From Sunxiuqinia indica (lineage in GTDB: Bacteria; Bacteroidota; Bacteroidia; Bacteroidales; Prolixibacteraceae), in NCBI RefSeq assembly GCF_009847015.1, contig NZ_WVEM01000001.1, positions 558,001-622,000 on the forward strand: a stretch of DNA of 64,000 nucleotides, written 5' to 3'. Position 1 is the first letter of the stretch; each line of letters begins with the position of its first letter. The notes under the pieces are model-generated. The model did not search any database and was not told the DNA's origin. It saw nothing but the letters and a program-made list of their open reading frames with translations. The position numbers were made by a program, and so were the translations under genes. Below are positions 48,377 to 61,153 of this stretch, in pieces.

Positions 48377-48547
48377 TTATTCGGCAATCGAAATCGCGTC
48401 AACCGGGCAAACTTCGGCACAAGAGCCACAATCGGTACAAAGATCTGCGTCAATTGTATAAATATCACCTTCAGCAATAGCGTCAACTGGACATTCATCA
48501 ATACATGTTCCGCATGCAATGCACTCATCTGAAATTACATAAGCCAT
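48377..48547 (-). CDS. 2x[4Fe-4S] ferredoxin
   Basis: This 56-residue bacterial ferredoxin has two clusters: C9-x2-C-x2-C-x3-CP (CIACGTCIDECP) and C-x2-C-x2-C-x3-CP (CTDCGSCAEVCP). It is a low-potential electron carrier in the cytoplasm. The frame opens 12 codons earlier (48583), but MAYVISDECIACG at 48547 is the standard ferredoxin start. Its clients are not adjacent, but radical-SAM lipA, endonuclease III and flavin reductases in the window are all plausible partners for cluster or electron chemistry. Confidence 0.95.
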   Translation of the reverse strand: MAYVISDECIACGTCIDECPVDAIAEGDIYTIDADLCTDCGSCAEVCPVDAISIAE

Positions 48548-48738
48548 AACACTTCTTTTTTTAAAGTTAGAGATTAGCAGCAAAAGTACAAAGTTTGGTA
48601 TAAAATAAAAGAAATTGAGAAATAAATTTAGCGTCTATAAAATAACTGTTAAATCACAATTAAACCAGGTGTAAATGTGCCTCATTTTTCGTAGTGAGAA
48701 ATCACCCAATTTTTAGCAAGAATAAGCTCAGTCAAATA

Positions 48739-49407
48739 CTAGTTTGAATGTTCTACTTTTTGCTGCTTTTCAAAGTATTTGCAAACTTCGGTTAACCCGC
48801 ACTTGTTGCACTTTGGAGTTCGTGCCAGGCAAGTATAGCGTCCGTGCAAAATAAGCCAGTGGTGAGCTAAAGGAACAATCTCACCCGGAAAATACTTCAT
48901 CAATTCTTGCTCAGTAGCCAAGGGTGTTTTCGAATTTGTCGTCAGCCCTATTCGGTTGGCCACGCGAAAAACATGCGTATCGACTGCAAAAGCCGGCTTT
49001 TCATAAACAACCGAAGCAATCACGTTAGCAGTCTTTCGTCCCACCCCCGGGAGCTTTTGTAGTTCTACTACATCGTCAGGCACTACCCCATCAAAATCGC
49101 CAACCAGCATTCTAGCCATGCCCACTAAATGCTTGGCTTTGTTGTTCGGATAGGAACATGAACGAATATAATCAAACACTTCGGCGGGTTCAACTTCGGC
49201 CAGTTGCTCGGGCTTAGGAAATCGCTTAAACAACTCGGGAGTTATTTGATTGACCCGTTTATCGGTACACTGAGCCGATAAAATAACAGCAACTATTAGT
49301 TCATAGGGATTGCCATATTCCAACTCGGTTTCCGCAACCGGCATAGCTTTTTGAAAATATTCAATCACGCGCTGGTAACGCTCTTTCTTTTGCATGCTTA
49401 TCTTCAT
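48739..49407 (-). CDS. nth: Endonuclease III (DNA glycosylase/AP lyase)
   Basis: Nth removes oxidised pyrimidines and cuts the abasic strand in base-excision repair. The 222-residue protein has the helix-hairpin-helix LPGVGRKTANVI with catalytic K125, catalytic D143 in AVDTHVFRV, and the four-cysteine iron-sulfur loop C193-x6-C200-x2-C203-x5-C209. All key residues are present. It is monocistronic, with a TATTTTTG box 17 bp upstream of the ATG. Confidence 0.95.
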   Translation of the reverse strand: MKISMQKKERYQRVIEYFQKAMPVAETELEYGNPYELIVAVILSAQCTDKRVNQITPELFKRFPKPEQLAEVEPAEVFDYIRSCSYPNNKAKHLVGMARMLVGDFDGVVPDDVVELQKLPGVGRKTANVIASVVYEKPAFAVDTHVFRVANRIGLTTNSKTPLATEQELMKYFPGEIVPLAHHWLILHGRYTCLARTPKCNKCGLTEVCKYFEKQQKVEHSN

Positions 49408-49423
49408 TTAGAATTGTAGAAAA

Positions 49424-49451
49424 CAAAAATAGAATTTCCAGTCGGAACAAA
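49424..49451 (-). promoter_or_regulatory. Candidate promoter for nth
   Basis: TATTTTTG (49431 to 49424) matches the -7 consensus. An exact TTTG lies 16 bp upstream (49451 to 49448), slightly closer than the usual 19 bp. Confidence 0.45.
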
Positions 49452-49518
49452 CAGACCGGCATCTGGTTTATTTGATAGAATCAAAAAACGATAGTCTCAT
49501 ATTGCCAATATTAATTTC

Positions 49519-49526
49519 TATTTTTG
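49519..49526 (+). promoter_or_regulatory. Candidate -7 box for the Uup-like gene
   Basis: TATTTTTG matches TAnnTTTG and lies 17 bp before the ATG. No -33 element is evident. Confidence 0.35.
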
Positions 49527-49542
49527 CCCAAAATAAATAGAT

Positions 49543-51411
49543 ATGATCCCTTATTTACAAGCTGAGGCTATTTCGAAACGCTACGGAGAACAAATGTTGT
49601 TCGAGGCTATTTCATTTACCATTTTTAAAGACCAGAAAGTAGCTTTAATTGCAAAGAATGGTGCTGGAAAAACCACGCTTATGGAGATCATAGCCGGATT
49701 AGATACGCCTGATGAAGGTCAGATTACGGTAACCAACGATATTAAAATTGGCTACCTGAAACAAGACCCGGATTTGAACGAAAACCTAACGGTATTGCAG
49801 GAAGCCCTCCGGTCAGATAATCCGGCACTGGATGTAATTGCCCAATTTGAAGCGGCTGTAACACACAACAATCAAAAGGAAATTGAACAGCTGACTACAA
49901 AAATGGAAGAGCTGAATGCCTGGGACTTCGATGTTCGTGTTAAGCAGGTGTTGAGCCAGCTGAAGATCAATGATTTCGACCAGCCTATCCGGGAACTTTC
50001 CGGTGGTCAGAGAAAGCGACTGGCACTAGCCAACGTATTGGTAAACGAACCCGACTTGCTCTTGTTGGATGAGCCCACCAACCACTTGGATTTAGATATG
50101 ATTGAATGGCTGGAAGTCTATCTGGAGAAAACCAATTGTACCTTGTTTATGGTAACACACGACCGTTATTTTCTCGACCGGGTTTGTAACGAGATCATAG
50201 AAATTGACCAGAACCAAACTTACGATTATCAAGGCAATTACAGCTATTACCTGGAAAAACGACAAGAGCGGATTGAGCAACAACAAGCATCGACAGAAAA
50301 AGCGAAAAACCTGTTGCGCACCGAGCAGGAATGGATGCGACGAATGCCCAAAGCACGCAGCCATAAAGCCAAATACCGGGTTGACGCATTTCATGATTTA
50401 AAAGAAAAAGCCGGGCAAAGCCGGCAGGAAGACAACCTGGAGTTGAATGTTGCATCAGCTCGTCTGGGAAATAAAATACTTGAGTTGGAAAACGTTTCAA
50501 AGGGATATGGCGATTTAAAATTGATAACCGATTTCAGCTACAAATTTTCGCGGTTCGAGAAAGTTGGAATCGTTGGAAAAAACGGGACCGGAAAATCAAC
50601 TTTCCTTAATGTGATCACCGGTGGCGCGACTCCTGACTCCGGCTCCATTGACTGGGGACAAACCATCAAAATTGGGTACTATCGACAGGAAGGTATCGAG
50701 TTTAAGCCGGATGAAAAAGTCATCGACGTTATTAAAAACATTGCCGAAGTTGTAGAGTTTGAAGACGGCCAGAAAATGACGGCCAGCCAACTGCTAACGC
50801 GTTTCCTGTTCCCGCCCGAAGTACAATATAATTTTGTGGAGAAACTGAGTGGCGGCGAGCGTCGTCGGCTATACTTGTGTACCATTCTGATGGGAAACCC
50901 CAACCTCCTGATTCTGGATGAGCCAACCAACGATTTAGACATCATGACTCTGAATGTGCTGGAAGATTATCTGGCTGCTTTTGGTGGTTGTGTGGTTATC
51001 GTTTCGCACGACCGTTATTTCATGGATAAAATTGTAGATCACCTTTTCGTATTCGACGGTGAAGGGGCAATTCGTGATTTCCCGGGTAATTACACCATTT
51101 ACCGAAATCAGCTTGAAGCCGAGGAAGAATCGCGTAAAAAAGCTGAAGCCGCATCGAAACCAAAACCAATTCAAGAAAAGCCAAAAGCAAAATCCTCTCA
51201 AAAGATGAGTTTTAACGAGAAGCGCGAGTTTGAACAATTGGAGCAAACCATCAAAGAATTGGAAACTGAAAAAAAGGAATTGGAAGTAGCCATGAACTCC
51301 GGTGAACTCTCAAACGATGATTTAATCGAGAAATCAAACCGGTTCTCAGAAATAACCGATGAACTTGACGAGAAAGAAATGCGCTGGCTGGAGTTGAGCG
51401 AAAAGAATTAA
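49543..51411 (+). CDS. uup: ABC-F family ATPase, Uup type
   Basis: This 622-residue soluble tandem-ATPase protein acts on ribosomes or DNA rather than in transport. NBD1 has AKNGAGKT at 37-44, LSGGQRKR and [15 protein letters not shown]2 has GKNGTGKS, LSGGERRR and [12 protein letters not shown]. Both sites keep the catalytic Glu, in contrast to the ABC-F at 59370-61001. A linker of the P-site tether type lies between the NBDs. A lysine- and glutamate-rich C-terminal region (about 535-620) predicts the coiled coil typical of Uup. No membrane segment is present. Confidence 0.92.
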   Translation: MIPYLQAEAISKRYGEQMLFEAISFTIFKDQKVALIAKNGAGKTTLMEIIAGLDTPDEGQITVTNDIKIGYLKQDPDLNENLTVLQEALRSDNPALDVIAQFEAAVTHNNQKEIEQLTTKMEELNAWDFDVRVKQVLSQLKINDFDQPIRELSGGQRKRLALANVLVNEPDLLLLDEPTNHLDLDMIEWLEVYLEKTNCTLFMVTHDRYFLDRVCNEIIEIDQNQTYDYQGNYSYYLEKRQERIEQQQASTEKAKNLLRTEQEWMRRMPKARSHKAKYRVDAFHDLKEKAGQSRQEDNLELNVASARLGNKILELENVSKGYGDLKLITDFSYKFSRFEKVGIVGKNGTGKSTFLNVITGGATPDSGSIDWGQTIKIGYYRQEGIEFKPDEKVIDVIKNIAEVVEFEDGQKMTASQLLTRFLFPPEVQYNFVEKLSGGERRRLYLCTILMGNPNLLILDEPTNDLDIMTLNVLEDYLAAFGGCVVIVSHDRYFMDKIVDHLFVFDGEGAIRDFPGNYTIYRNQLEAEEESRKKAEAASKPKPIQEKPKAKSSQKMSFNEKREFEQLEQTIKELETEKKELEVAMNSGELSNDDLIEKSNRFSEITDELDEKEMRWLELSEKN

Positions 51412-51556
51412 CACCCAATCCCATTCCTGCAAAACCGAATATCCTTGGTCATCTAAAGCCAGGCAGAGGCCCATCTTGAAGTTTCTTGCTCAACAACTCA
51501 TTGGTCCGTTTCAACGAAACGACATGCTAATGTATTGAAAAGCCGTTTTTATTTTA

Positions 51557-53704
51557 CTAGTTCACAGTTAAATGCTTATTGATCAATTTTAACAGCAAAT
51601 CTCGTTTTATGGGTTTCGCAATGTAATCAAGACATCCGGCATCAAGTGCTTTTTGTCGTTCGTCTTGTGCGGCGTAAGCAGTCTGAGCAATTATTCTCAT
51701 GCCGGGCTTATTACGTAAAATAGCCCGTGTTGCTTCATAGCCGTTTAAGTCCGGTAAGCGAACGTCCATTAATATTAGATCAACCACTTGGGTTGACGCA
51801 ATTTCAATAGCTTCTTCAGCATATTCAGTTGAAATGATATCAAACCCGGTATCCGCAAGTATTTCGTTCAGATACAGCGCATTGTAAGCATCGTCTTCAA
51901 CAATTAGTAAGGTTTTGTTGGCAAAATAGGACTCATTGAAAATACTCGTAATCTGTGGATCAAGCTTCTCTGGAACAGCCTTTACATATTTGATTGTAAA
52001 ATGAAAAGTTGTTGCTACCGTTTTTTCACTTTTAGGGATCCTGGAAGGCGATTCTAGCCACATTTTGCCACCCAATAAACCGGATAAACCCTTCGCTATT
52101 GATAAACCGAGGCCGGCACCTCCAATGTTTTTTACTGACCGATGATGTAATTGAGAAAAACGTTCAAAGATAAAATCTTGCTTGTCTGATGGAATTCCGA
52201 CACCAGTATCTGAAACATAAAAGTGAAGTTGATTTTTCTCGAACCAGCATCCGAATTCAATAAAACCACTTGTAATGAACTTGAAGGCATTATCGATCAG
52301 GTTAATTAAGATTTGTTTGAGTTTTACTTTATCGGTTTTTATAAGCGCGTATGAGGGCTCACTTTGAAAATTATACGTTAAGGCAACGTGCTCCTTCTTG
52401 AGTCTGACTTGTTGTTCTGCAAAAAAGATCTGCAACTCGGCAAACAATTTAACAACATTGCATTCTTCTTCATTTACGGCTAATTGTCCCGACTCTATTT
52501 TTGAAATATCAAGTATGTCGTTAATGATTTCAAGCAGGTCGCTGCAGCTGTTATTTATTATTTTAGAATATCTTTCAACAACTTGCTGATTCCCATAGTT
52601 TTCAACCAATAAGTTAGAAAAGCCCATGATCGAATTCATCGGGGTTCGAATTTCGTGGCTCATATTCTGAAGAAAAGCTGATTTTAAGCGGTCGCTTTCT
52701 TCCGCCTTCTCCTTGGCTTTAAGAAGTTCTAATTCGGCAAGCTTACGAGAGGTAATATCACTACCAAAACAAGAGCCTCCAACAACTTGGCCCTTTTTTA
52801 TTATTGGATTAAATTTCACCTGAATATAAAGCATACCATTATTTGTAGGAACAGCATCTTCGATCATAAATTGTTCATTGGCGAGTACCCGATCGTATCG
52901 AGGTTTCCAAAAAGGCCTCAATGCGTTAGGAAGTGCGTCAACCAAGTTAACGCCAGGCTCCAGAAGTACCCCGAAAGATTGTAAAAAATCTCTCTGGAAA
53001 ACAGGATTGATATACAAGATCTCGTAGTTCTTGTTAAAAGCCCAAATGCTGTCGTTGGTTCCTTCGAGAATCGCGGTTATGCTTGCATTGTTTTCCTCTG
53101 CCGCTTCCTTTGCCTTGAGAAGCTCAGTTCCTGTCTTTTTCCGATCGGTTATGTTTCGAAAAATCCCCATCAAACACCGTTTACCTTCATGCATAACCTC
53201 CGAAGCCAGCACTTCAACAACAACCTTGGAGCCATCTGATCGAGAAACCAAACTTTCAACTAACCCGACAGGCTTTGATCCGATAACACCTTCGTAATAT
53301 TTCTTGAATGTATCCTGATAATACTTTTCTTGATCCTTTGGGTGCAATTTCGATTGATGAAGGCCAATAATTTCGCTGTGTGGCAATTGTAGCAATTTCT
53401 CGGCAGCAAGATTGGCATCTACAATGATACCAGTTTCAATCTCAGCTATAAAAATAGCGTCGGCAGCATTTTCAAAAAGCTTTCTGAATTGCACTTCGTT
53501 TTCTTCAGCTTTCTGCTTGGCTGTTTCTAATTCAGAAATCGTGTCATTAGTCTCTTTAAGTTCCGTTTCTACACTTATACTTTTGCCTGTCGATGTAAAT
53601 CCTGAATTCTGTTTTTCAACTGCCTGTTTTAATGAACTATTAATTCGCTTCAATTCTTGTATTTCTGCGATTAGCTCCTCTTTTTTCTTTTTACGATAGT
53701 TCAT
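51557..53704 (-). CDS. PAS-containing hybrid sensor histidine kinase
   Basis: This 715-residue soluble hybrid kinase reads, in order: an N-terminal coiled coil (1-72), PAS domain 1 (about 73-190), PAS domain 2 (about 205-322), HisKA with H350 in [14 protein letters not shown], HATPase with DNAFKF and the G-boxes DTGVGIP and [12 protein letters not shown], and a C-terminal receiver (about 597-712) with D647 in LMDVRLP and K697 in IAKPI. No membrane helix is present, so it senses a cytoplasmic cue. No separate response regulator lies beside it, so phosphate may pass to a distant partner or stay in the receiver. Confidence 0.92.
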   Translation of the reverse strand: MNYRKKKKEELIAEIQELKRINSSLKQAVEKQNSGFTSTGKSISVETELKETNDTISELETAKQKAEENEVQFRKLFENAADAIFIAEIETGIIVDANLAAEKLLQLPHSEIIGLHQSKLHPKDQEKYYQDTFKKYYEGVIGSKPVGLVESLVSRSDGSKVVVEVLASEVMHEGKRCLMGIFRNITDRKKTGTELLKAKEAAEENNASITAILEGTNDSIWAFNKNYEILYINPVFQRDFLQSFGVLLEPGVNLVDALPNALRPFWKPRYDRVLANEQFMIEDAVPTNNGMLYIQVKFNPIIKKGQVVGGSCFGSDITSRKLAELELLKAKEKAEESDRLKSAFLQNMSHEIRTPMNSIMGFSNLLVENYGNQQVVERYSKIINNSCSDLLEIINDILDISKIESGQLAVNEEECNVVKLFAELQIFFAEQQVRLKKEHVALTYNFQSEPSYALIKTDKVKLKQILINLIDNAFKFITSGFIEFGCWFEKNQLHFYVSDTGVGIPSDKQDFIFERFSQLHHRSVKNIGGAGLGLSIAKGLSGLLGGKMWLESPSRIPKSEKTVATTFHFTIKYVKAVPEKLDPQITSIFNESYFANKTLLIVEDDAYNALYLNEILADTGFDIISTEYAEEAIEIASTQVVDLILMDVRLPDLNGYEATRAILRNKPGMRIIAQTAYAAQDERQKALDAGCLDYIAKPIKRDLLLKLINKHLTVN

Positions 53705-53754
53705 AACCCAGCATTCAGCAATTTTTATTGAAATATAGCGTTTTTTTTTATCGC

Positions 53755-53859
53755 ATGAAATTTAGTTCTTACGAACAGAACCTTTTAGACGATATTGCTC
53801 ACTATCTTCAAGGTCGTGCAAAAGACGATAAAGTGCACGTATGGCCGAAGCTCTTTTAA
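53755..53859 (+). CDS. Possible 34-residue small protein (uncertain)
   Basis: The frame ATG AAA TTT AGT TCT ... TAA gives 34 residues beginning [13 protein letters not shown] and ending KVHVWPKLF, in the 257-bp gap between a kinase and RidA. The composition looks protein-like. A further open stretch of 32 codons ([15 protein letters not shown]...) follows in the next frame after a TTTT run, so this could also be a frameshifted remnant. No promoter or family is seen. Confidence 0.3.
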   Translation: MKFSSYEQNLLDDIAHYLQGRAKDDKVHVWPKLF

Positions 53860-53961
53860 GCAGATTGCAATTACGATCAGTCAGCCGCACTCAGCCAAAG
53901 AAAACACCGGGATTGAATTCAGAAAGCAACGAAAGAGAATTGATTATCTGTAAAGTTAAAC

Positions 53962-54339
53962 TTACTTTACAGCAATGGTTTCAATTTCAACCAGCACACC
54001 CAATGGTAACTCTTTAACTGCAAACGCAGCCCGGGATGGAGGATTCTCACTATAGTATTTCCCGTAAATATCGTTCATGGCTTTAAAATGTGCCATGTCA
54101 CTGAGCAAACAGGTTGACTTGACAACATCGGCAAATGTGTAGTCGGCTTCGTTCAAGATCGCGCCAATATTTTTCATTACCTGCTCGGTTTGCTCTGTAA
54201 TTCCGCCTTCAACAACTTTTGCAGTTGATGGATCGATTGGAACTTGTCCCGAAATATAAAGCGTGTTGTTCACCTCAATAGCCTGACTATATGGCCCTAT
54301 TGCTGCAGGTGCATTGGGAGTAGAAATTATTTTTTTCAT
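53962..54339 (-). CDS. ridA: RidA-family 2-iminoacid deaminase
   Basis: RidA hydrolyses reactive 2-aminoacrylate and other imines formed by PLP enzymes, protecting them from damage. From the ATG at 54339 it is 125 residues with standard length and motifs: PNAPAAIGPYSQAI, LYISGQVPIDP, TEQVMKNIGAIL and NPPSRAAFAVKELPLGVLVEIE, the last containing the substrate-binding Arg. The frame extends 17 codons upstream, but MKKIISTPNAP is the canonical start. It diverges from ligA. Confidence 0.95.
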   Translation of the reverse strand: MKKIISTPNAPAAIGPYSQAIEVNNTLYISGQVPIDPSTAKVVEGGITEQTEQVMKNIGAILNEADYTFADVVKSTCLLSDMAHFKAMNDIYGKYYSENPPSRAAFAVKELPLGVLVEIETIAVK

Positions 54340-54452
54340 TTGATCAATTTTTAATTTATTAGAATCGTATTTTTTAAAACCAGAGATCAATGATCTCCAT
54401 ACAATTTTACAAATAAACTAATTTTCATACGGACTTGTTTTCGTATTTTTAG

Positions 54453-56474
<2,022 letters not shown>

Positions 56475-56621
56475 ACCAAGTTCAGTTATCCGGAGTTCGT
56501 TCTATTTGGAGTGTTCTGTGGAACTTATTTTGACTTCAAAGTCCGGTTCTCAAGGAAACGATTACTTTTAATTTAATCGTACTCGGCTTATCACAAACAA
56601 TTTCTTATTTTTGTCACGTCT

Positions 56622-57140
56622 ATGAGTTTCAAAAATCAATTCATCAGCTGGCTGCTTAAGCGCAAATGTCGTGAGTTCAAACGATCGGTTCAGGTTATCA
56701 ACCTCAATCATGCGAAAACAGCAGGCGTTCTTTGGAAAGTAGATGACCGGGAAGTTTTCAATATGCTGGCTCAAGAACTTAAAAGCCGCGGAGTGCAAGT
56801 CAATAGCTTGTGTTTTTCGGAACAACGTGGGTCGGTGCAAGGAGAAGCGGTTCTCACCAAAGATGATTTTTCAATGTTTGGCAAGGTGAAAAACGAAGAA
56901 ATTGCCCGATTTATCGATCAGAAATTTGACATTCTGCTTGACATTAGCTTAAGTTCAGGGATTGAATTGCAGTATTTGCGTTGCTTGTCGAAAGCTAAAT
57001 TTAAAGTTGGCTGGTCAGCTAAAACACCTGACTATTTTGATTTGAGTATCGACATCAGCAAGCGAAAAGAACCCGGTTTTTTGGTAGAGCAAATGCTCTA
57101 TTATTTAAGTGAGATAAACAAAATAGAAACAAATAATTAA
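56622..57140 (+). CDS. DUF6913 family protein
   Basis: This 172-residue cytoplasmic protein matches the DUF6913 pattern: a basic start (MSFKNQFISWLLKRKCREFK), a GVLWKVDDREVFNMLAQELKSRGV core, and the late FKVGWSAKTPDYFDLSIDI and VEQMLYYLSEI phrases. The family is restricted to Bacteroidota and its function is unknown. dapA starts only 10 bp after its stop, a conserved-looking pairing that suggests a shared transcript. Confidence 0.8.
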   Translation: MSFKNQFISWLLKRKCREFKRSVQVINLNHAKTAGVLWKVDDREVFNMLAQELKSRGVQVNSLCFSEQRGSVQGEAVLTKDDFSMFGKVKNEEIARFIDQKFDILLDISLSSGIELQYLRCLSKAKFKVGWSAKTPDYFDLSIDISKRKEPGFLVEQMLYYLSEINKIETNN

Positions 57141-57150
57141 TTATTCTAAT

Positions 57151-58032
57151 ATGACACACCCGTTTAAAGGAGCCGGAGTTGCTTTAGTAACTCCATTTAA
57201 GGAAGATAATTCAATTGATTTTAATGCCTTGGAAAACATTGTTGAAGATCAAATCAGCAACGGCATGGATTACTTGGTTGCTCTCGGAACAACTGCCGAA
57301 ACACCAACTTTGTCTTTGGAAGAGCAAAAGGAAGTGGTTGCATGCATTAAAGCCAAAAACGATAAACGGGTTCCACTGGTTTTAGGAGTGGGTGGCAACG
57401 ACCCATACAAAATAATGCTTCACATTCAAGCGACTGATTTTTCTGATATTGACGGCATTTTAAGTGTTACACCATATTACAACAAACCTTCGCAGGAGGG
57501 ATTAATTGAGCACTACAAATTAGTTTGCAAGACCAGCCCTGTGCCTGTTATACTGTACAACGTACCTTCGCGTACAGGTGTTAATATGAAAGCAAAAACC
57601 TCCATTCAGGTTGCCAAAGAATGTCCAAATGCTATTGCCATAAAAGAGGCGTCAGGTATTTCATCTCAGGTAGCACGAATGGTGAAACACGGTCCGGAAG
57701 GATTTGCGGTTATCTCGGGCGACGACGTGCTGGCATTGCCCATTATTTCGGTTGGTGGTATTGGTGTAATTTCGGTTACAGCCAATGTTTTACCAGGCAA
57801 ATTAAGCCAACTGATTCATTTTGCAAATGAAGAAAAATTTGCCGAAGCCCGGGAACTTCACTTGCAGATGATCGACTTTTTCAAGCTGTTGTTCCGCGAA
57901 GGAAACCCCGGAGGAATAAAAGCAGCGATGGAAATTGCAGGCAAAGCTAAAAACATTGTTCGCCTGCCGAGTTATCCAATCAGCCAAAAGCTATACGGCG
58001 AAATTGAAGCTGAATTGAAAACATTACTTTAA
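57151..58032 (+). CDS. dapA: 4-hydroxy-tetrahydrodipicolinate synthase
   Basis: DapA condenses pyruvate with aspartate semialdehyde, the first step towards diaminopimelate and lysine. The 293-residue TIM barrel keeps the Schiff-base K165 (IAIKEASG), Y136 (LYNVPSRTG), T47-T48 and Y110 (TPYYNKPSQ), and a GNPGGIKAAM region near the dimer face. All catalytic residues are present. It is 10 bp after DUF6913 and followed by a terminator. Confidence 0.97.
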   Translation: MTHPFKGAGVALVTPFKEDNSIDFNALENIVEDQISNGMDYLVALGTTAETPTLSLEEQKEVVACIKAKNDKRVPLVLGVGGNDPYKIMLHIQATDFSDIDGILSVTPYYNKPSQEGLIEHYKLVCKTSPVPVILYNVPSRTGVNMKAKTSIQVAKECPNAIAIKEASGISSQVARMVKHGPEGFAVISGDDVLALPIISVGGIGVISVTANVLPGKLSQLIHFANEEKFAEARELHLQMIDFFKLLFREGNPGGIKAAMEIAGKAKNIVRLPSYPISQKLYGEIEAELKTLL

Positions 58033-58057
58033 GAAAAGCCACAGACGTTATATCAAG

Positions 58058-58079
58058 GAGATGCATGACAATGTATCTC
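58058..58079 (+). terminator. Rho-independent terminator after dapA
   Basis: GAGATGCAT pairs with ATGTATCTC (one G-T pair) around GACA, followed by seven T (58080-58086). Confidence 0.8.
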
Positions 58080-58193
58080 TTTTTTTACTTTCAAGAATCA
58101 TTTCTCCGTCGAAAAATCTATAAATCTACCGTCTTCTCAAGCCCGTATATTTTCTTAATTTGCAAACTCAAAACTTTATAATAATCCGCAACA

Positions 58194-59336
58194 ATGATTG
58201 ATTTAAACGCGATACCTTCACCTTGCTTTGTATTGGAAGAAAAATTACTTCGTAAAAACCTGGAGTTAATTCGTTCAGTTGCCGATGCTTCTCAAGTAGA
58301 AATCATCGTGGCGTTCAAAGGATTTGCGATGTGGGGTGCTTTCCCAATCGTTCGGGAATATTTCAACGGAGCCACGGCCAGCTCGTTGAGCGAAGCAAAA
58401 CTCTGCCACGAAGAAATGAAAAGTCTGGCCCATACCTATGCCCCGGCATATGAATCCAATGAGTTTGCTGAGATCATGGAGCATTCAAGTCATATTACCT
58501 TCAACTCGCTTAGCCAATTTGAGCGTTTTGCTCCACAAGTCAAACGGTCAGAACGCCAGATATCGATGGGACTCCGAATTAATCCGGAGTATTCCGAAGT
58601 AGAAACCGAATTATACAACCCTTGTGCTCCGGGTTCCCGACTGGGAGTAACTGCCGAACAACTTCCCATTCAACTACCCAAAGAGATTGAGGGATTACAC
58701 TTTCATACACTTTGTGAGTCGGGCTCCGAAGATTTAGCTAAAACGCTGGCAGCTGTCGAAGAAAAATTCCACCGTTACCTACCTCATTTAAAATGGCTCA
58801 ATATGGGAGGTGGTCATTTGATGACCAGAAAGGGCTACGATGTTGAACGCTTGATTAAGCTGTTGAAAAACTTCAAATCAAAATACCCCCAGCTACACAT
58901 CATCCTGGAGCCGGGCAGTGCTTTTGCCTGGGAAACCGGTTTTTTAAAAGCCATAGTATTGGACCTGGTTGAAAATAAGGGAATCAAGACAGCGATGCTC
59001 AATGTATCGTTTGCTGCACACATGCCCGACTGCCTTGAAATGCCCTACCAGCCACGAATTCGGAATGCAAGTTCAACACCAATTACCGGCAAGCCAACCT
59101 ATCGGATGGGAGGAAATAGCTGCCTGAGTGGCGATTATATTGGCTATTGGTCGTTTGATGACGAGCTTAAAATTGGTGACTCCATTATTTTTGAAGATAT
59201 GATTCACTACACGATGGTGAAAACAACGTTCTTTAATGGTGTAAAACATCCATCAATTGGAATCATCCGGGCAGATGGTGAGTTCGAATATATTCGCCGG
59301 TTCGGGTACGAGGATTATAAAAATAAATTGAGCTAA
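58194..59336 (+). CDS. nspC: Carboxynorspermidine decarboxylase
   Basis: NspC decarboxylates carboxyspermidine or carboxynorspermidine in the alternative polyamine route. The 380-residue fold-type III PLP enzyme has PLP lysine K42 in IVAFKGFAMW. The dimer residue is supplied near SCLSGDYIGYWSFD, and LNMGGGHLMTRKGYD is the cofactor-phosphate loop. EGLHFHTLCESGSEDL also matches the family. Its partner, the carboxynorspermidine dehydrogenase, is not in this window. Confidence 0.93.
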   Translation: MIDLNAIPSPCFVLEEKLLRKNLELIRSVADASQVEIIVAFKGFAMWGAFPIVREYFNGATASSLSEAKLCHEEMKSLAHTYAPAYESNEFAEIMEHSSHITFNSLSQFERFAPQVKRSERQISMGLRINPEYSEVETELYNPCAPGSRLGVTAEQLPIQLPKEIEGLHFHTLCESGSEDLAKTLAAVEEKFHRYLPHLKWLNMGGGHLMTRKGYDVERLIKLLKNFKSKYPQLHIILEPGSAFAWETGFLKAIVLDLVENKGIKTAMLNVSFAAHMPDCLEMPYQPRIRNASSTPITGKPTYRMGGNSCLSGDYIGYWSFDDELKIGDSIIFEDMIHYTMVKTTFFNGVKHPSIGIIRADGEFEYIRRFGYEDYKNKLS

Positions 59337-59337
59337 A

Positions 59338-59361
59338 AAAGCCCCGCGTTTGCGAGGCTTT
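59338..59361. terminator. Bidirectional terminator between nspC and the ABC-F gene
   Basis: AAAGCCCCGC pairs with GCGAGGCTTT with one mismatch. T-runs or A-runs flank both sides (AAAAAA before, TTTAATTT after), so it serves the convergent genes in both directions. Confidence 0.75.
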
Positions 59362-59369
59362 AATTTCAA

Positions 59370-61001
<1,632 letters not shown>

Positions 61002-61052
61002 CTATTCGCTTCTTAATATTTTGTGATAGAGCTGCGCTCTAATAACAGCGTG

Positions 61053-61060
61053 CAAAAATA
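61053..61060 (-). promoter_or_regulatory. Candidate -7 box for the ABC-F gene
   Basis: TATTTTTG on the minus strand matches TAnnTTTG, with ATTG (61082 to 61079) 18 bp upstream. It is 52 bp before the ATG. Confidence 0.45.
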
Positions 61061-61153
61061 CACGAAAATTAAAGAGCCCAATACTTAAATGACTTAACTT
61101 GATGGTAATTTAATCTTTAACGTGTATTCGAAAGCTCATCGCGACATAAGATC

